Source: Amblyornis subalaris (lineage: Eukaryota > Chordata > Aves > Passeriformes > Ptilonorhynchidae). From it: a DNA stretch of 64,000 nucleotides. The stretch is from the NCBI GenBank assembly GCA_018881555.1, contig JACAXG010000024.1, positions 7,120,403 to 7,184,402 of the forward strand, read 5' to 3'. The notes beneath the pieces were generated by a model, which worked only from the letters and a program-made list of their open reading frames with translations, ran no database searches and was not told the DNA's origin. Below are positions 14,216-27,865 of the stretch, piece after piece (the stretch's first letter is position 1; each line of letters opens with the position of its first letter). Both the position numbers and the translations under genes were made by a program.

Positions 14216-17200
14216 TCTCCCTGTCCAGGATAATGAGTATATGCGCCAGACTGGTATATTCTATAACCATCTTGCAAGGCCAGCAGAGAAGATACAAATG
14301 ATACAAAATGAGCTGGCCTAGTTTTCTACAGAAGGGATGTCACACATCCTTTCACACCACACTGGGCACATACACCAAGTTCCCAGGAAAGCTCAAACAC
14401 TGAACATATCACTTCCACATTTGCATGTTTTGAGGACACACTTTTAACAGATAACTGAAACTACGAAATGACCTCTAGATTAGGCACGTGTGACAAGCTT
14501 CCTCCCCTGACCCTGAGAGGCTTCATGCTTTGCTGCAGGTTACACAGGCCCAGCCTGTCTGTCAGCACCAGCAGTTCGAAACAGCATAAATCTGCAATGA
14601 AAGCGGGGAGATTTGCTTTCAGTGTTCTCAGTCTATCTCAGAAAACTCAATACATGCAAGTGTCTCATTTTATTAAAGCAGCGTTCTCTCGCAATTAAAC
14701 CTAAAAAGCTCAGCCCAGGTGGGCTCAGAAACACAGAGCAAGCCAGAGCACAGCTGGAAGGTAGCAGCAGGGCTGCTGACACCAGAAGGCTCATTCAGAC
14801 CTCCAGGCAACAGCTCTACCCTTCACACTAGAAGAGCAAACCATGCTGCTTCAGACTCTTGGTGTTTCTTCTACAAAAAGCAGAGATGGCTTCTCAGCAA
14901 AAGAACCATCATGTTTTCCTGAACCAGTGACCACTTTTCCTGTAATTAATCTATCCAGCCTGAAGGGAGAGTTCTTGTAAAGAAAGTAGGCGTGAATCCT
15001 TAAAAGCTTTGGTTCTGATGTCAGGTAACACAGATCTGGCCAAAGCTTTAGTCTGAGTTTCATCAATGCTTTAGCCACAGATCAGTTGGCATCACCACTG
15101 AAAAAAAACATGCCCTGCCCTCCCCACATTCCCAGCTACTTCTTCCCACCAGGCTAGTGCCTTGCACTAGCCATCCATTTTCACCCAGATCTGCTGCCCT
15201 GTCATGCACACATCTACCCCAATACTTGTGCCAGCCCATGGGAGAAGAAAGGGGAAGGGTGAAACGAGATCTTTCAGGGTGCTACCACCATACCTTGAGA
15301 GCCTCAAACTACTTCATTAGCAAAGTTACACTGGTGTATTTTTATAGTGTCTTTAAAGAATGGTTAAAAACTTGTGGAGGATTACCAACCCAAAGCTGGA
15401 TATGGGCTTTCAGAGATGCTGTTGGGTTAGAGAAGGATGGTGTGATGGTGTTGTACAGCCACACTGCAGAATTCAGGAACCAGCAGGGTCAACNTAGAAC
15501 AAAGACCCAAGACGCCTGCTAAAGTCATGATTTTCACTTGCCTCACCATATTTTGAGCAGGACTCTTCTTTACATCATGCTTAAGGACCCTCACCTCTTA
15601 TGATGCCAAATCCCACTATACTAAGAAAACAGGTTATATCACGGCCTTATAACACAGTCCCTGACCTCCTACATGCACTTTATGGCAACAAATAGGGCAG
15701 AGCTTAGGGAGAATATCCTTACCCTGTGAAAAGGGAAATGACAGAGCACTCAAGTAAGAGGCAAAACAAGAGGAGGCCAGTCACTAGTTAAACAAAGATC
15801 TCAGCACAAATGACTTGGGCCTGGAAAAATGCTTGGTTTTCAGGGTTTCTTAACGAGCCCACAGCCAGAATAATTAGCAACGAACAGCAGTGAGAGCTGA
15901 GACTGAGAAATTGAGGGAAGGAAGGCAATGGACNTGGTCATGTGAGCAGCCTGCTACATTTGCACACTGGTATCCGCACACTGCCTTTTCATTTTAGGCA
16001 GATGCTGTGCAATCCAGCAGCAATGGGAAATAAGACAGGCTAAGATTATCCTTTCATCTGAAACACAGTTAAAAAATCAAAGTTAAAGTACTTCCCATTA
16101 ACAGTCTAAATCACTCCAAGTTTACAACTGTACTGCCATATAAATTATCAAACCCTCACCTTTTTTTTTTTTCCACTGGAAGGACAAGATCAGATAGAAT
16201 ACTACTGCTTTCTAAAACTACGCTTATCATTTAGCTCCTATTTCAAGTGACTTAAAGAACAAATAGACTTTGCAGTCTCCAAGCGTGCTGTTTTCCCACT
16301 AGTAAGGGGAACCACCACTTTTAAGGACTGAGACTTCAAATGTATGAAGGGTGAGGTAAAAACTTGAGATCCAAACCTGAAGGAAAACTCAACATGACTA
16401 TGTGGNAACAAACAGGCTATCCAATTGGAATTGTCAGAAAGGGGCAGGCTGAGCACTAGAAAAGGCAGGTATGGTAAAATTTAGCCCTGTTTCACCAGCC
16501 CAAAGTGAAGGCTGCATTCAAGAGTGCACCCTTAACTGCTCATTTGTCCACCCATGGCATTCCAGCACCCATTCCCACAGCACCATGAACCANACCAATG
16601 CCCAAAGCCTGAGTGGGAAAGCCTGAGCGGGAAAGCCTGAGCTAGAGCAGTTGAGTGCTAACAGTTAGGACATCAATGAGGAAGAAATTAAAGATTTATC
16701 TACAAAATCTGGGCAAATAATACAGTCTTTGGTCACAGGATCATGTTACTGCTGTGCTTGCACAGGATTAGGACGTGCACGTCCAGACTCTGCATGTGGT
16801 ACACAGACATACTTTCATTCACTTTTGTATGGAATGATACAATTAGCTTCCTTGTGTTTAACACTGGGAAAACGGAATTTCTTCAGCTATCAGCATCTTT
16901 TGGAAATTTCTGTTCTGTTTTAAGGTGTTGGTAGCAGGCATAATGTCTTCAGGCACTGAGGCTCTATAACCAACACCTGGGAAGAGCAAAGGAAGAGCCT
17001 GTCCCCAGAGCGACTCTCCCGGCTGGTGCAGTGGAACAGGACCTCAGGAGACTCAGAGGTGAGCAAGTTGTGCATCACAGGCATCACAATGAAGTTCTAC
17101 CTAAAGCCAGCCAACTGTGTACCATGTCAGAGTAGGCTCTTATGGCATCTGCCTGCTGTAGGACACCATTCCAGATACNGGTCTTTGTAAGGGACACACA

Positions 17201-20200
17201 AGCATTTGTAGGTTGAGTTTTTTCCTTCTTAGCCAGCTCCCTTTTCTAGTTCTAATTGCTCATTAACTGCACTAGCACAGGACAAGCATCATTTGAGAAA
17301 TAGCTGAACTTGCACTGAAGAAAAACATTTGATGTACATACAGTCCCACAAGAAGGTCCTGTCTCCTGGCTTACTCATTTCTCAATGGTTATGTGCAGAA
17401 AAATGCAAAAGCATTCAGTAAACAACACTTCCTCCTTAATTTTCCCAGCTATTAGGAACTCAAAAAGAAGAGTCAGAGATTGAAAGGCAAAGAAATTGAA
17501 CTATCAAATCAAGACAGTCACTCCATGCAGGTTTCAGGCATGCCAATGGAATAAATTAATGGAAGTGCTGGAACTGTCCCTGTATTGTATAACACCCGTT
17601 CATCAGCCACAGTCATGTGGTTACGTGTTTGTGCCATCTAAAGAAACGCATCCTCGCCTTGCAAGGCACTGTGTTCACTTGTCTCTTATCAGACATCAGA
17701 AGAGGTGTGGCTGACACAGCACACAGCATTTGAATTATCTAAGAATCTAATTATTTTTTCCACTCTCTGTCAGCCAAATCTTGGGAGAAACCTCAGGAAA
17801 TAAAATAGGTCAGGGCACTTTATGCCAATTAAATAGTATCACAGCCCAAGAGGAGAGTCAAGGATAGGAAAATCCCCAGGAATTTTCCCAAACAAAATTC
17901 ACTTCATAACCTGAAGAACATTCTTCTCATAAATTTCAGATGGTCAGGTTACCTCTGCTAACGAAACATCACAAGATCAAGAAACGGAGCAGGTCGTCTG
18001 ATTCATATGAGAGATTTTCTCAACAGTTATTTTTCCACTTGTCAGAGGCATCTGTACAGAGTCAAGCACCAAAGTATGAAAGTCCTAAATGAAAATGGAA
18101 AAACACAGTAGTCCTGGTCAGCTCAAAGGTCTAAGCTAATACCACATTTCCAGCAACACCCAAGAGGAAATGCTGAGGGTAAGAGCACAAGGGATAAACT
18201 ATCCCTTGCACACACACCCAGAAATCCACAGGTTAGGGGCTTCCTGAGCCAAGGGCCACAGCTGTTATCTTTGCAGTGAATGGTCTCAGATAGATCCAGC
18301 TAGTATGAGCTGCCTTCTGAAACCCACTGCCTGCTTGGCCCTACATTGTACCTGCTGCCAGCAAGTCTGGTAACCTCACTGAATGTTGTGTGAAAACATA
18401 CTTGCCCCTCTTCCAAACTGCTAGGTGCTGATCCTCCCTCTTCCCATACAATGAGAAATAACCCTTCCCAATTGAGCTTCTCCCTGCCTCTGCCTCTCAG
18501 GATGTTCTAAAGCAAACTTTTATGATTTCCACAAGAGTCTGCAATGGACCCAGCTGCTCGTCATTGCTGCCACAGCAAACTCCTTGTCCTCACTTCCTAA
18601 TTACTTTGCTTTCAATCCCACTCTACTTCTCTGCTTCCTGTTTTCCTTCCTACAATAACCTCCAATCCCATATCTTAGAGTAGGTGTATAGGAATATAGA
18701 TATCAGATCTTTCTTTGGTTTAAACAGNTCCCTATCTACACGTGTGGAGAGCCTTCCCATGTTTCACCTCTCAGCAGTGCTGAATACCTTTAAATTTCCT
18801 TGTGTCTGGCTGTGAGGGTGAATGGGCTGAGAGCAGCATAGCCTGGGAACTTTGCAGGAAATCAAGACAGAAGCTCTAACCCTGAAGCGCAGGACTGGAC
18901 CTGGACTCTTACCACCACCACGCATCTACAAAAACCTGCAGGTGACCAGTGTGCTGGGACTTTAAAAACGATGGTAAGTTTTCTCAGAAAATCCACAGGG
19001 ACAAATTCTGAACAAAAAATGTCTATTTTTCAAGTATATGTACTTAATTTATTTCCAGAAGCACAGATACCAACCAAATCATTCATTTTCCTTTTTTAGT
19101 ATGTAATTTGATAAAAAATATTTTGAGGACCAGTCAATTAAAAGTGGCTCTGTTTCTCAGGTGTTATATGGAAAGCAACCCAAAAANAGAACTTCCTCCA
19201 TCTCCAAAAGCTATCATTCAAACCAACTCTACTAATTAATTTCCTTAATTTATTTTGGGGTTTGCTGTTTTCTCCTCTTTAGAAGACGAAAATTTATATA
19301 AGCATAGGCTCACCATAATGCTTAAACTTAAACATGTTCTAAACCCAAGCCTCACTCCTGGCCAGCCATTCATTGTCCTTTGTAAGCAAATCATGGAAGG
19401 GGCTATCTCCATGTCTTCAATCCGAGCTTTCACACCTTCCTCACTGCTGTGCCAACCATCTGCCACCAACCTGGATCTACCCATGTTTATCTTTTAACTG
19501 AGGTTAAGAAAATGACAGAAACTCAGTTGTTACTTAGGAAAAGGCATTTTTCCTCTTCTTCAACAAGAAGGGTGAGGCCCACACAGCTGAACAAGTATTT
19601 TTCATATGACAGAGTGCTCTGTGGACCACTGATGGGAAACAGGCAGGGAATTATGAAACCCCAGTCTAGACTGAAGGAAAACAGACCTATCTTTCATCAG
19701 TATTTAAGTTCACCTTATAACTGGACTTGTTGAAGGGATGGTGATATAAGTATTCACCTCCTAGGGACATGCAGTAGGATCATGAGGTTCTCACCCCAAG
19801 TAGGAAGAGCCAACACAAGTGATGGGATAAGCACAGCATCACCTGCCAAGCAAACAGTGAGGGGGGACCCAGGCAGGCAGCAAAGGGCCTGAGGAGACCA
19901 CGCTGGTGGAGCACAGTATTACTGTGCTGCAGCCACAGGCACACGAGACTACATGAAGCCACTTGGCTCCCCATCTGTGAAGCAGGGCAGACCTGGTTCC
20001 CTCCCTCACAGGGAACCGATAGTGACAACATCATACTAAAACATGGAGCAACGGAGACTTTGAGTATCTTAGAAAGTGCACACACACCTCTTTTACAGGA
20101 TGAAAACTAAAACCTGTTTCTTCAGAGCCTTCTCCTTCCAGGAACTACTGCCATGAGGTGTTTGGTTTCATTTGGAACCAGGAGGCTGGTTCCACATCTG

Positions 20201-20859
20201 CGATGGCTTCCCTTCTTGCTTGCAAAGCCAAACCTTCACACCAAACTGGAGGAATCTCTCTCATGTCAGCTGATTTTCCATTGCTGCAGCCCTTTGCGGC
20301 TAAAGCATTAAATGAAAACACAGTAGAGAGGGTAACATGCAGAGGAGAGAAAAAGATTCTGACTAGCACTGTATTCAAGGCATTATGACTTGACATGTAC
20401 ATCTAAGCCACTCCTTTTAAAAACTGAAATTTTAAGGGATTTGCGGTTTTTTCTCATTTAAAACAAACTAAGAAACACGAAACTAAAGTGTCTTGAGATC
20501 CAGTTACAACTACAATAGCAGAAAATAACTTTAAAGATAAATTCCAAGCATAATACTTAGTGCCAAAACACATTCAAATGAGTTGGACCCATTACTGTGC
20601 CCCTAGAGCCTGAGCCTGCCGAAGAGACAAGCCAGCTTCTGGTAACAGAGAATATTTTCTTCTTTCAGTTTAGTCAATTAGTTCATTACAGTGACTAGTT
20701 CACCCAAAGCTGGAAAATGCTTTGGGGTTGCAGAAACAGAAAGCTTGTTTCCCTCCTCCAGTCAACAAAAATTCAGGGTGAGGGAGCAAAATCTACTAAC
20801 ACTAAATCAACATGACAGAAATCAATCAGGTGATTGAAAAAAATAAAATTCATGTGCTT

Positions 20860-21370
20860 AAGAAAAAAGCTTATTATTTATTACGTACTATTACCTCAAT
20901 ATGTACCAGATACTTCCATTTCGTGTACAATTATGAAACCTTTCTTTCTTTTTAAGAACTACTCTTAATGCTCAGGGTTTGGATGCAGGAGACTGCACTT
21001 GTAATTACATTTCACTGCAAAGCCAATCATAAACAGCATGTAAAATTATAAAAAAAAAAAATCAATCATCCAGCAAATCAAGTAATTTGTTATTTGCCAA
21101 AATAAAAACCTAACTAAATCTTTATGAGGCTATCCAATTACTTAAATAGATATTTGTGGACATTGTATAGATTAGCAAAGATGAAAACTAAATTTAGGTT
21201 AAAAGCCATTTTTAGCTGCACGTCAATACATTTTAACAGATACCCAACACTGTGAATCACTCTCTCTTTATGAAAAATAACCAAAGAGTACACATACAAA
21301 ATAATATCAGAATTGGTTTTGCATAGCCATTCTTCTGTTTGCCATTTAAATGACAGTATTTCTCAGCAAG
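20860..21370. other. Candidate conserved non-coding block in ETV6 intron 1
   Basis: The block is AT-rich, repeat-free and non-coding. It carries clustered homeodomain-type TAAT/ATTA cores, paired CAATCAT/CAAATCAAG motifs and few CpGs, the texture often seen in conserved intronic enhancers. This is a judgement from sequence style alone; no alignment was possible, so confidence is low. Confidence 0.2.
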
Positions 21371-22029
21371 TGAGACAGTTCAGTGACTGACTGCAACATT
21401 TGGCCAGGCAGTGAAAGCAGCAGCTCTGATGCCCATAGCTACAAGCTCCAGCTGGGACCCCATTTGTCACACACGTGAAAAGGAGCTAATGCTTCAGGAA
21501 CACATTTCACATGGGTGATAACGGGAACTGGGAGACCTTTGGAAAAGCACAGGTAACCCACATGTGGCTCCTAGAAGCAAACAATGTCTCTTCCCCACAA
21601 CCAGAAAACTTCTCTTTTTCAAATGCTGACCTGTAATTCCTATTCTGTGTCTTCCCTGAAGGTTTTCCACCAATCTCCTGCTAGTGCAAGCAAACTTGAC
21701 TTCACAAGTCTCTGAGTCAGAGACACAAATTCTTTCTTAGCTCTCTTCCCACAAAAATTAACTAGCCGACTTGAAATCAAGACTACTGGGACTGAGACTT
21801 AGGAAAAAATCCAGAGGAGATGAGCACTTAACATCATCGTTCCAGCATGCAAAATTTTACATGTAAGCATCTGAATTCCTACACATCATCAGAGCAAGCC
21901 TGTGACCTGATCCCCAAGAGAAGTCTCTGTTTCGGGAAAGGCCTAGCACACAGCAAAAACAAACTTTCCCCTGGCGAATTATAGGGAGGTTCCCCCCCAT
22001 ACAGGCTGTTAGTCTTAGTATCTTCCTTA

Positions 22030-22350
22030 TATTCATCTATCCTCTTTTTTTAAATCCATTTGTACTTCTAGCCTCCACATCATCCTACAGCAGTGAGTTC
22101 CACAACTCCACAGATGGAAGAAGTTTTAATCTTTCTGGCCAGTAATTTCATTGCCTGCTCTAGTTTTGAACTATCAGGAATTGCTCTCCATACAACACTA
22201 CTGTGCAATTTTACAGTTTTCTATTATACCCCCTCAGCAGTCTCCTTTCCAAGCCAAAAAGTCCTAGGCAGTGTAGCTTCCCTTCCTATGGAAGTTTCCC
22301 CAGGCAACTTCACTGCTCACTTCTGTATCTTTTTCAGTAATCAGAAAGAC
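22030..22350 (-). mobile_element. Ancient CR1/L3-type LINE fragment
   Basis: The plus strand carries the order seen in antisense copies of old amniote CR1/L3 elements: a phrase close to CTTCTGGCCTCCACAACATC, then a GTGAGTTCCACA phrase, TAATTTCATTG, a CCCTCAGCAGTCTCCTTTCC phrase, CCAAGCCAAAAAGTCCTAGG, and CTTCTGTATCTTTTTC. This block is much more diverged than the CR1 copies after 32 kb, so it predates bird radiation. It is a non-coding remnant inside ETV6 intron 1. Confidence 0.65.
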
Positions 22351-24253
22351 ACACTGTAATCAGAACTGATACACAGCACAGTTTCAAACAGGCAATATAC
22401 AGATAATTTCTATTTTACTCCCTGTTGCTTTCCCACTATGGTTTTATTTGCGTATTTCACCCCAAATTGAAAACTGAGCTCAGCTTTCTCTTTCATTCAC
22501 TAACCAAACCGTTTCCTAAAATACAATCCTAGGTGTCAAACCTAGGAGGTCTATCAGCAAGCAGTACTGAACAGCTCAAAGAGACCTCACTGTTTGTCTT
22601 AAGCAGAAGAGCCCTACGGGTGCCCTACTCAAAACTACCAAGGAAAAAACCTCCAAACCCTGCACTTTCTGCCCACTTCTCCAAGCCTGCAGCCACTGCC
22701 TGTCAACATGGTTCACTTGGCTGTGCTAATTGGCTCTGCACACACTATTAATTCACTCTCTCCTACTTTGAGGTTGTAATTTGTCCCCATTGGGAGGTAA
22801 TAGAAGCCAGCACACGGTCAGTCATGGCTGGCTCTGATGACTCAGCTGGTGTGAGGTAGTTTGCTAGGACACGATCTCCAGTGTATTTGAGCCCAGTGTT
22901 TACTGTGTGATGTGTGATACATATCTCAAGCCACATGCCATGAAATATTTTACATCCCATAACCTTCTTCTGGGAGCTGCTCCCACAGTCTTCCCTGAGT
23001 CCTCTTCCAAAGAGCGCATTTGATCAAGCCATAAGACAGTGACACAAACACTCAGTCCGCCAACTGAGAAATATCTTTTACACGCATCAGCACTCCCATT
23101 CCGCAACTTGGTGCCCTTCCTAGCACCCTTGGCAGCATCCTCATCCCTCTGTGAAAACAATCCAGCCCCTCCTTTCCTCACTCTCCAGGACATGGCCGGT
23201 CTGTCACTCAGGTGTGCATCCAGCATGGCATGAGAATCCATGCCAGTTGGGCATCCAGCACCTACACGTGCCTCCACCAGGCGGCCCGACCCAGCAGTGG
23301 TGCTCTCAACTGCAGGGAGCTGTTCCTCTGGCACTGCAATGATACTGCTGGGATCAGAGCCACTAGAGGAGAAGGGCAGTGGCACAGGTGACAACGGCCC
23401 ATCAGCACTAACTCTTTTGCTTTGCAGGCTTCAAGTTGCAGCCAGTCTTTTCCAGTGGTGCCCANTGGAAATATCGAAGCAGCTTCTCACAGATGTGGCA
23501 GGGAGGACCCATCTACCAAGAAACGTTTTTTCCAGTAGTCTCCAGTGACAAGCGGTACTGAAAGCCTCAGCCCAGAATCTGAAGTTCCTCACGCCCTACC
23601 ACCTCACAGCTCAACTCCTGGCCAGGTCTGAGAATGCTTGGCTTTGTCTATGTTTTAAAGCACAAGGCAAGTAGAAAGATGAAAACTAGCCATTCAAGAG
23701 GGAACACAGTAAAACAACTATCTCCAGTCCTAATCCATCAGGAGAAAAAAGGATTAGTTACGTCACAGAGAGGGGAAATCCCAACACAGACCTCCTACCA
23801 AGGAGGAAGGAGCTCCCCAATATCGCTGTAATGCTAGTCTCATCCCCTTTGACCTCCAAAAACATCAGCAGAGCTTCACAGTGCTCCATCAACGATGGAA
23901 ACTACCTTTATGTGAAATCCTTTGTAAGAAAAAAAGGAGAAAGATAAAACGAAAACGTGTTTCACAGCTACAGAATGCCTTGTTGTGGCCCTACTATCTG
24001 GATAAATCTGTCTCTGAATTCTAGTACTGCTATCTCTGACATCCTTATTAGACGTTTAATTTATCTGGTAGAACTCCAAGCTCCTAGATTTCCACAGAAT
24101 CCCATACCATGTAGAAAACATTCCTAGTTTCTGTTAACAGATGTTTTGAAGGATCCCACTAAAGACATAATGAAAAAAAATCACTTCAGCTGTATTCAGT
24201 TGAAATTCAAACCATATAAAGAATCTCGCTCTCTGCTGCATTTCATCAGTTTT

Positions 24254-24285
24254 AAGGATACTTAAAGGATACTTTTAAGGATACT
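24254..24285. repeat. Three-copy AAGGATACT tandem
   Basis: AAGGATACT occurs at 24254, 24265 and 24277 with 2-3 base spacers. It is a small local amplification in intron DNA. Confidence 0.6.
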
Positions 24286-26009
24286 TTCATCCTTACTGGA
24301 TGCCAGCTGGTTTCCTCCAGATTAAACTCCCAAAACAAATAATTTACATTTCTTGACCAGATCCTAGATGAGCTAGCTAGAAATAGCCCAAAACAAAACC
24401 TACAACAAAAGCTGACAAAAAAGGCAAAAGACTCCAAGAAACCACATATTGTTCCTACTCATTATCACATTTAATTTTATTTTTAAATTAAACATCCAAA
24501 CTCTGGATATAAGGCATCTGTTAATAGTGAAACACGTAAAGTCCAGCTGTCACAAAGTACTTTTGTGAAGTTGTACTAACACTTATCTCTTGCAGTTACA
24601 TCCAATGCTAATCTTGGCATTAAACACATCTTTAAAATTATTTACAACACTATTTATTTCCCTGTGCATACATTTCATAGAACACCAACATACACACTGC
24701 AGTGAGAATCTCTCTTTCATGCCCTTTTTCTCTCCAGACTGTCTTAACCAAGACAGTCTTCGCAAACTATACAAGAACAACACGGAAGCAAAGACACTGC
24801 CTGTGGCTTAACAAGGAATAACCTTTGGAAAATAATTTAGATGAAGAATCATTTATAGCTTTCCTTAATTGCTATACCCAGTTCACTTTGGAGCTCAGTA
24901 GCATTACAAGAGATGAGCAATACCATCTATCAGTGAAAAGCTTAACTCTTTCCAAAATTCTTTATTTACTGCTGCTCCAGGACATTCCACAAACAAGTTT
25001 AACTTTGGCTGGAGTTTTCTGCATTTATCTTCCTGCCAGCAGTGGCATTTTTTGGGGAAAAAAAAAGGTCACTATAATCTAGGCTTGAGTTCCATATGTT
25101 ACTAAAGAAGTAGATGAAGAGAGTAGTTCTCTGTGCTTCAACAAAACACTGCCTGAAGACAACTCAGCAACATCAGAACCAGTATGGTTAAATTTGGCTT
25201 AGGCTATGGGCCTAAAAAATAACCCACCCTAGCAGAAATCAATTGCCACAACTCCGCTGTTAAAGGCANGGAAGCTTTGATGGCCTGTCTGGTCTTTCTG
25301 CTCAGGCTGAACACGAGCACATATCTGGGCTTGGTTTGGCTTCTTCACAATTGCCTAGAGGAACATCCCACCTATGGGCTGTTCTTGGCAGCCTCCTTCC
25401 CTCAGGAGGCACAGGGACACATTACAACCTAAAAATTAATTGTTGTGACAATGCTAGCAGCTGATCACCATCCACTATCTTCATCAAGGGGTCCTCCCTT
25501 GCCAGGGAAAGAATAACACCTGGAACAACCGTGTATGCAGCCTGCTCTGCATTCAGCTTCAGGGTGCACTGGGGAGGGTGGTGGTCAGGGGAAGGTGGCA
25601 GGGATAGCTCTGGCAGCCACATCTGGCTGCCATCCCTCCCAGGTGCTCCAGCCCTGGGCCAGGGGCAGGATTGTGGCAGAACAGCTATGCCTGCAACACG
25701 TGCCTGCCTCTCCCAAAGCCACCTTCCATGTAGGCTGCGGGCACAGAAACACCACCCTGCCCACGTGTGGCTGATCCAGACATCAGGACACACTGAAGCT
25801 GTAAGATCTCTCTCTGACTGCTCAGCAGAGGTGGGTGGCCCACACCAAAAAAGCCAACAGCCAAACAACCAGCAGCACTCCTCTCGCCTCAAAACACTGT
25901 GTGGACTAAAAGCTGGGTACAAATCAAATCATTGTCCCTGATTTCTGTAATAAACACTGTTTGTTTCCATGCTGAATTACGAATTCTTAGCCTTGCCACT
26001 GCCCTCCAT

Positions 26010-26080
26010 AGGTGAGTTCATTATTATTTTATGCTTGTTTCACAGATAGGGGAAGCAAAGGCCGAAGTGATCATTTTCAG
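26010..26080 (-). repeat. MIR-like SINE fossil
   Basis: GGTGAGTTCATTATTATTTT, followed by TTTCACAGATAGGGGAAGC and AAAGGCCGAAGTGATC, follows the antisense MIR order (GGTA-TATTATTAT-CCCCATTTTACAGATGAGGAAACTGAGGC). Boundaries are approximate. Confidence 0.45.
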
Positions 26081-26479
26081 AAGCACTGGCTTTTGAGTTG
26101 TTGGTGCTCTGGGGATGCCAGCTGAAGGCAATGAACTACAAAAACTCCAAAACAAACACATGCAGAAAAAAACCAAAACCAAATTAGCCAATTTTTGGAT
26201 TGTACGTCAGAACTACATTACTGGGCAAAACCACAGGTTGCCTTAGCTCTCCCTTTCCCACAGTAAGCAGGTTATTAGAAAAACTTTTGTCAGAAGAATT
26301 CAGAACACAAGCACTCAAGGACCCAGATAACTTTTCTAAAAGAGAGAAACATCGCTTCTGTGTCACTCTAAAAGACTTCATCTCCCTCTTATCATCATTT
26401 CTATCAGCAGAGTACCGCTTAGTCGCCTCTCTCCAAAAGGCACTTTGGGATGCAGGCTGTAATATGCATATAAATTATC

Positions 26480-26710
26480 ATTAAAGTATCCTCTGTTTCA
26501 TTGGGGCATTTCAGATTCAAGATGCTGTTTTAATGGGTTGCCTCCCAGGAAACCGACTTCACCTGTAATGACACAGTAAATACTAATGACCAGTGTTTAA
26601 TTAGGGCAGTGCTAGTAAAATTTTGCTTCAGAGGGATTCAATTTACCTGGTGCCAAGGAGTTAAGTGATTAATCAGGTGTTAAACAGTATGTACTTCCAA
26701 ACACTGGTCT
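26480..26710. other. Candidate conserved non-coding block in ETV6 intron 1
   Basis: This unique stretch contains TTTAATTAGGGC, GATTAATCAGGTG and CCTGGTGCCAAGG, that is, homeodomain cores, an E-box (CAGGTG) and a TTGGC-type half site within 100 bases. It has no repeat character. The call rests only on motif texture. Confidence 0.18.
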
Positions 26711-26724
26711 TCTACCATTCAATC

Positions 26725-26770
26725 CTACACCCACTGAACTTAATGAGAGTTTTGTCATTGACACTAACAG
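26725..26770. repeat. Fragment of ancient amniote repeat (CACTGAACTTAATGAGAG motif)
   Basis: ACCCACTGAACTTAATGAGA, followed by GTTTTGTCATTGAC, resembles the old interspersed phrase CCATTGAAGTCAATGGGAG-TTTTGCCATTGAC of reptile and bird genomes. It is another decayed copy of the family glimpsed at 7.5 kb. Confidence 0.35.
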
Positions 26771-27771
26771 AACGATCCTCCTCCTAGGACAAAAGTTAAC
26801 TAGTAAACATTAAGGAACATACTCTGCACTAACAGATACTCAGCCTTGCCTAAGGGTAACAGGATTCTGGCTGTGTGGTGCTGAACAGTCCCTCAGCATG
26901 GTAAGCCTTCATGGGGAGAGGGCTCTTTCCAAAAACAGCATCAATGAAGTATTAGGAGACATAACCCACCATCCAAAAACTAAGTAAATCTGGGGAAGCT
27001 AGTTAAGACTGAAAGCTCAAACGCTGTGCTGATTCTCTGCCCTTCAGCTTTTTTTTCCCCTCTTCCTTTTTTAAACGATTACAAAGTACATCCTCCAACC
27101 CAAAATGAGCACCATGAGACAAAGTCCTTGAGTTACAGGATTCTGTGCTGACTCCTGCAGCCACCACAACGAGCTCAACACAGGAGAGAGCATCTATATC
27201 CACCACCGTGCACCTACATAAAACTTCCACTGAAACCAGCTATGAAACCTAACTCGCAGTGAGGCTCTGTGCCTTCAGTGCTGCCCACAGAAAGCACTCT
27301 CGGCTCAAGCATCAGCCAGGTGCACACAAGGCACCCTGGGCTCAGAGAGGCCCTGGTCTGCAAGACCTGAAGCAGCTGACCTCTCCCCATATCCCAAGTT
27401 TTAGTTCCCCCACAACTCCACACTTGTGCCAGCACAATTGTTTGTATGGTTGCATGGTCGGTCAGACTAAGCAACTGAAAGTGCCATATTTACAAAAAAT
27501 AAAATAAATAAAACTGTGCCATTCAGAAACCTTCCATTTGCCTGCTGAATTTTGAGTCTCCATATGACACCATAGTGATAGTCTCAAGGTATGATAATTT
27601 CAGGCAAAAAAATACGGAGATCCTGACAAGCTCCAGGTGAAGTTTTGAACAGAACTTATCCCGTGGACCTTAACCGATCTCAAAATTCATCACCTGTGTC
27701 TAAACTGCTAGTCCTGTCTACCTTTGAGCTTTTGCTCTGTGTAAGCCTCTGCCAAGATGTTTACATTCTCC

Positions 27772-27865
27772 TGGTGCCTCAGTTCTCCCATCTGTGGGAG
27801 GAGAGGTGAGGCCGTAAGGATCACTTGCCAACACTGTAATGAGTGCCAACATCGTGGCAGTATTT
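27772..27865 (+). repeat. MIR-like SINE fossil
   Basis: GGTGCCTCAGTTCTCCCATC plus TGTGGGAGGAGAGGTGAGG and AAGGATCACTTGCC fits the sense MIR core (TGTGCCTCAGTTTCC-CATCTGTAAAATGGGG) and its downstream GAGGAT part. The preceding CTCTGTGTAAGCC may belong to it as well. Confidence 0.5.

Noticed and set aside
22900..23394. 164-codon minus-strand frame in ETV6 intron 1
   Set aside because: No recognisable domain and no codon pattern distinguishing it from the overlapping plus-strand frames.
25422..25922. 166-codon minus-strand frame in ETV6 intron 1
   Set aside because: The region is locally GC-richer and shows overlapping frames on both strands; no conserved motif and no family resemblance.
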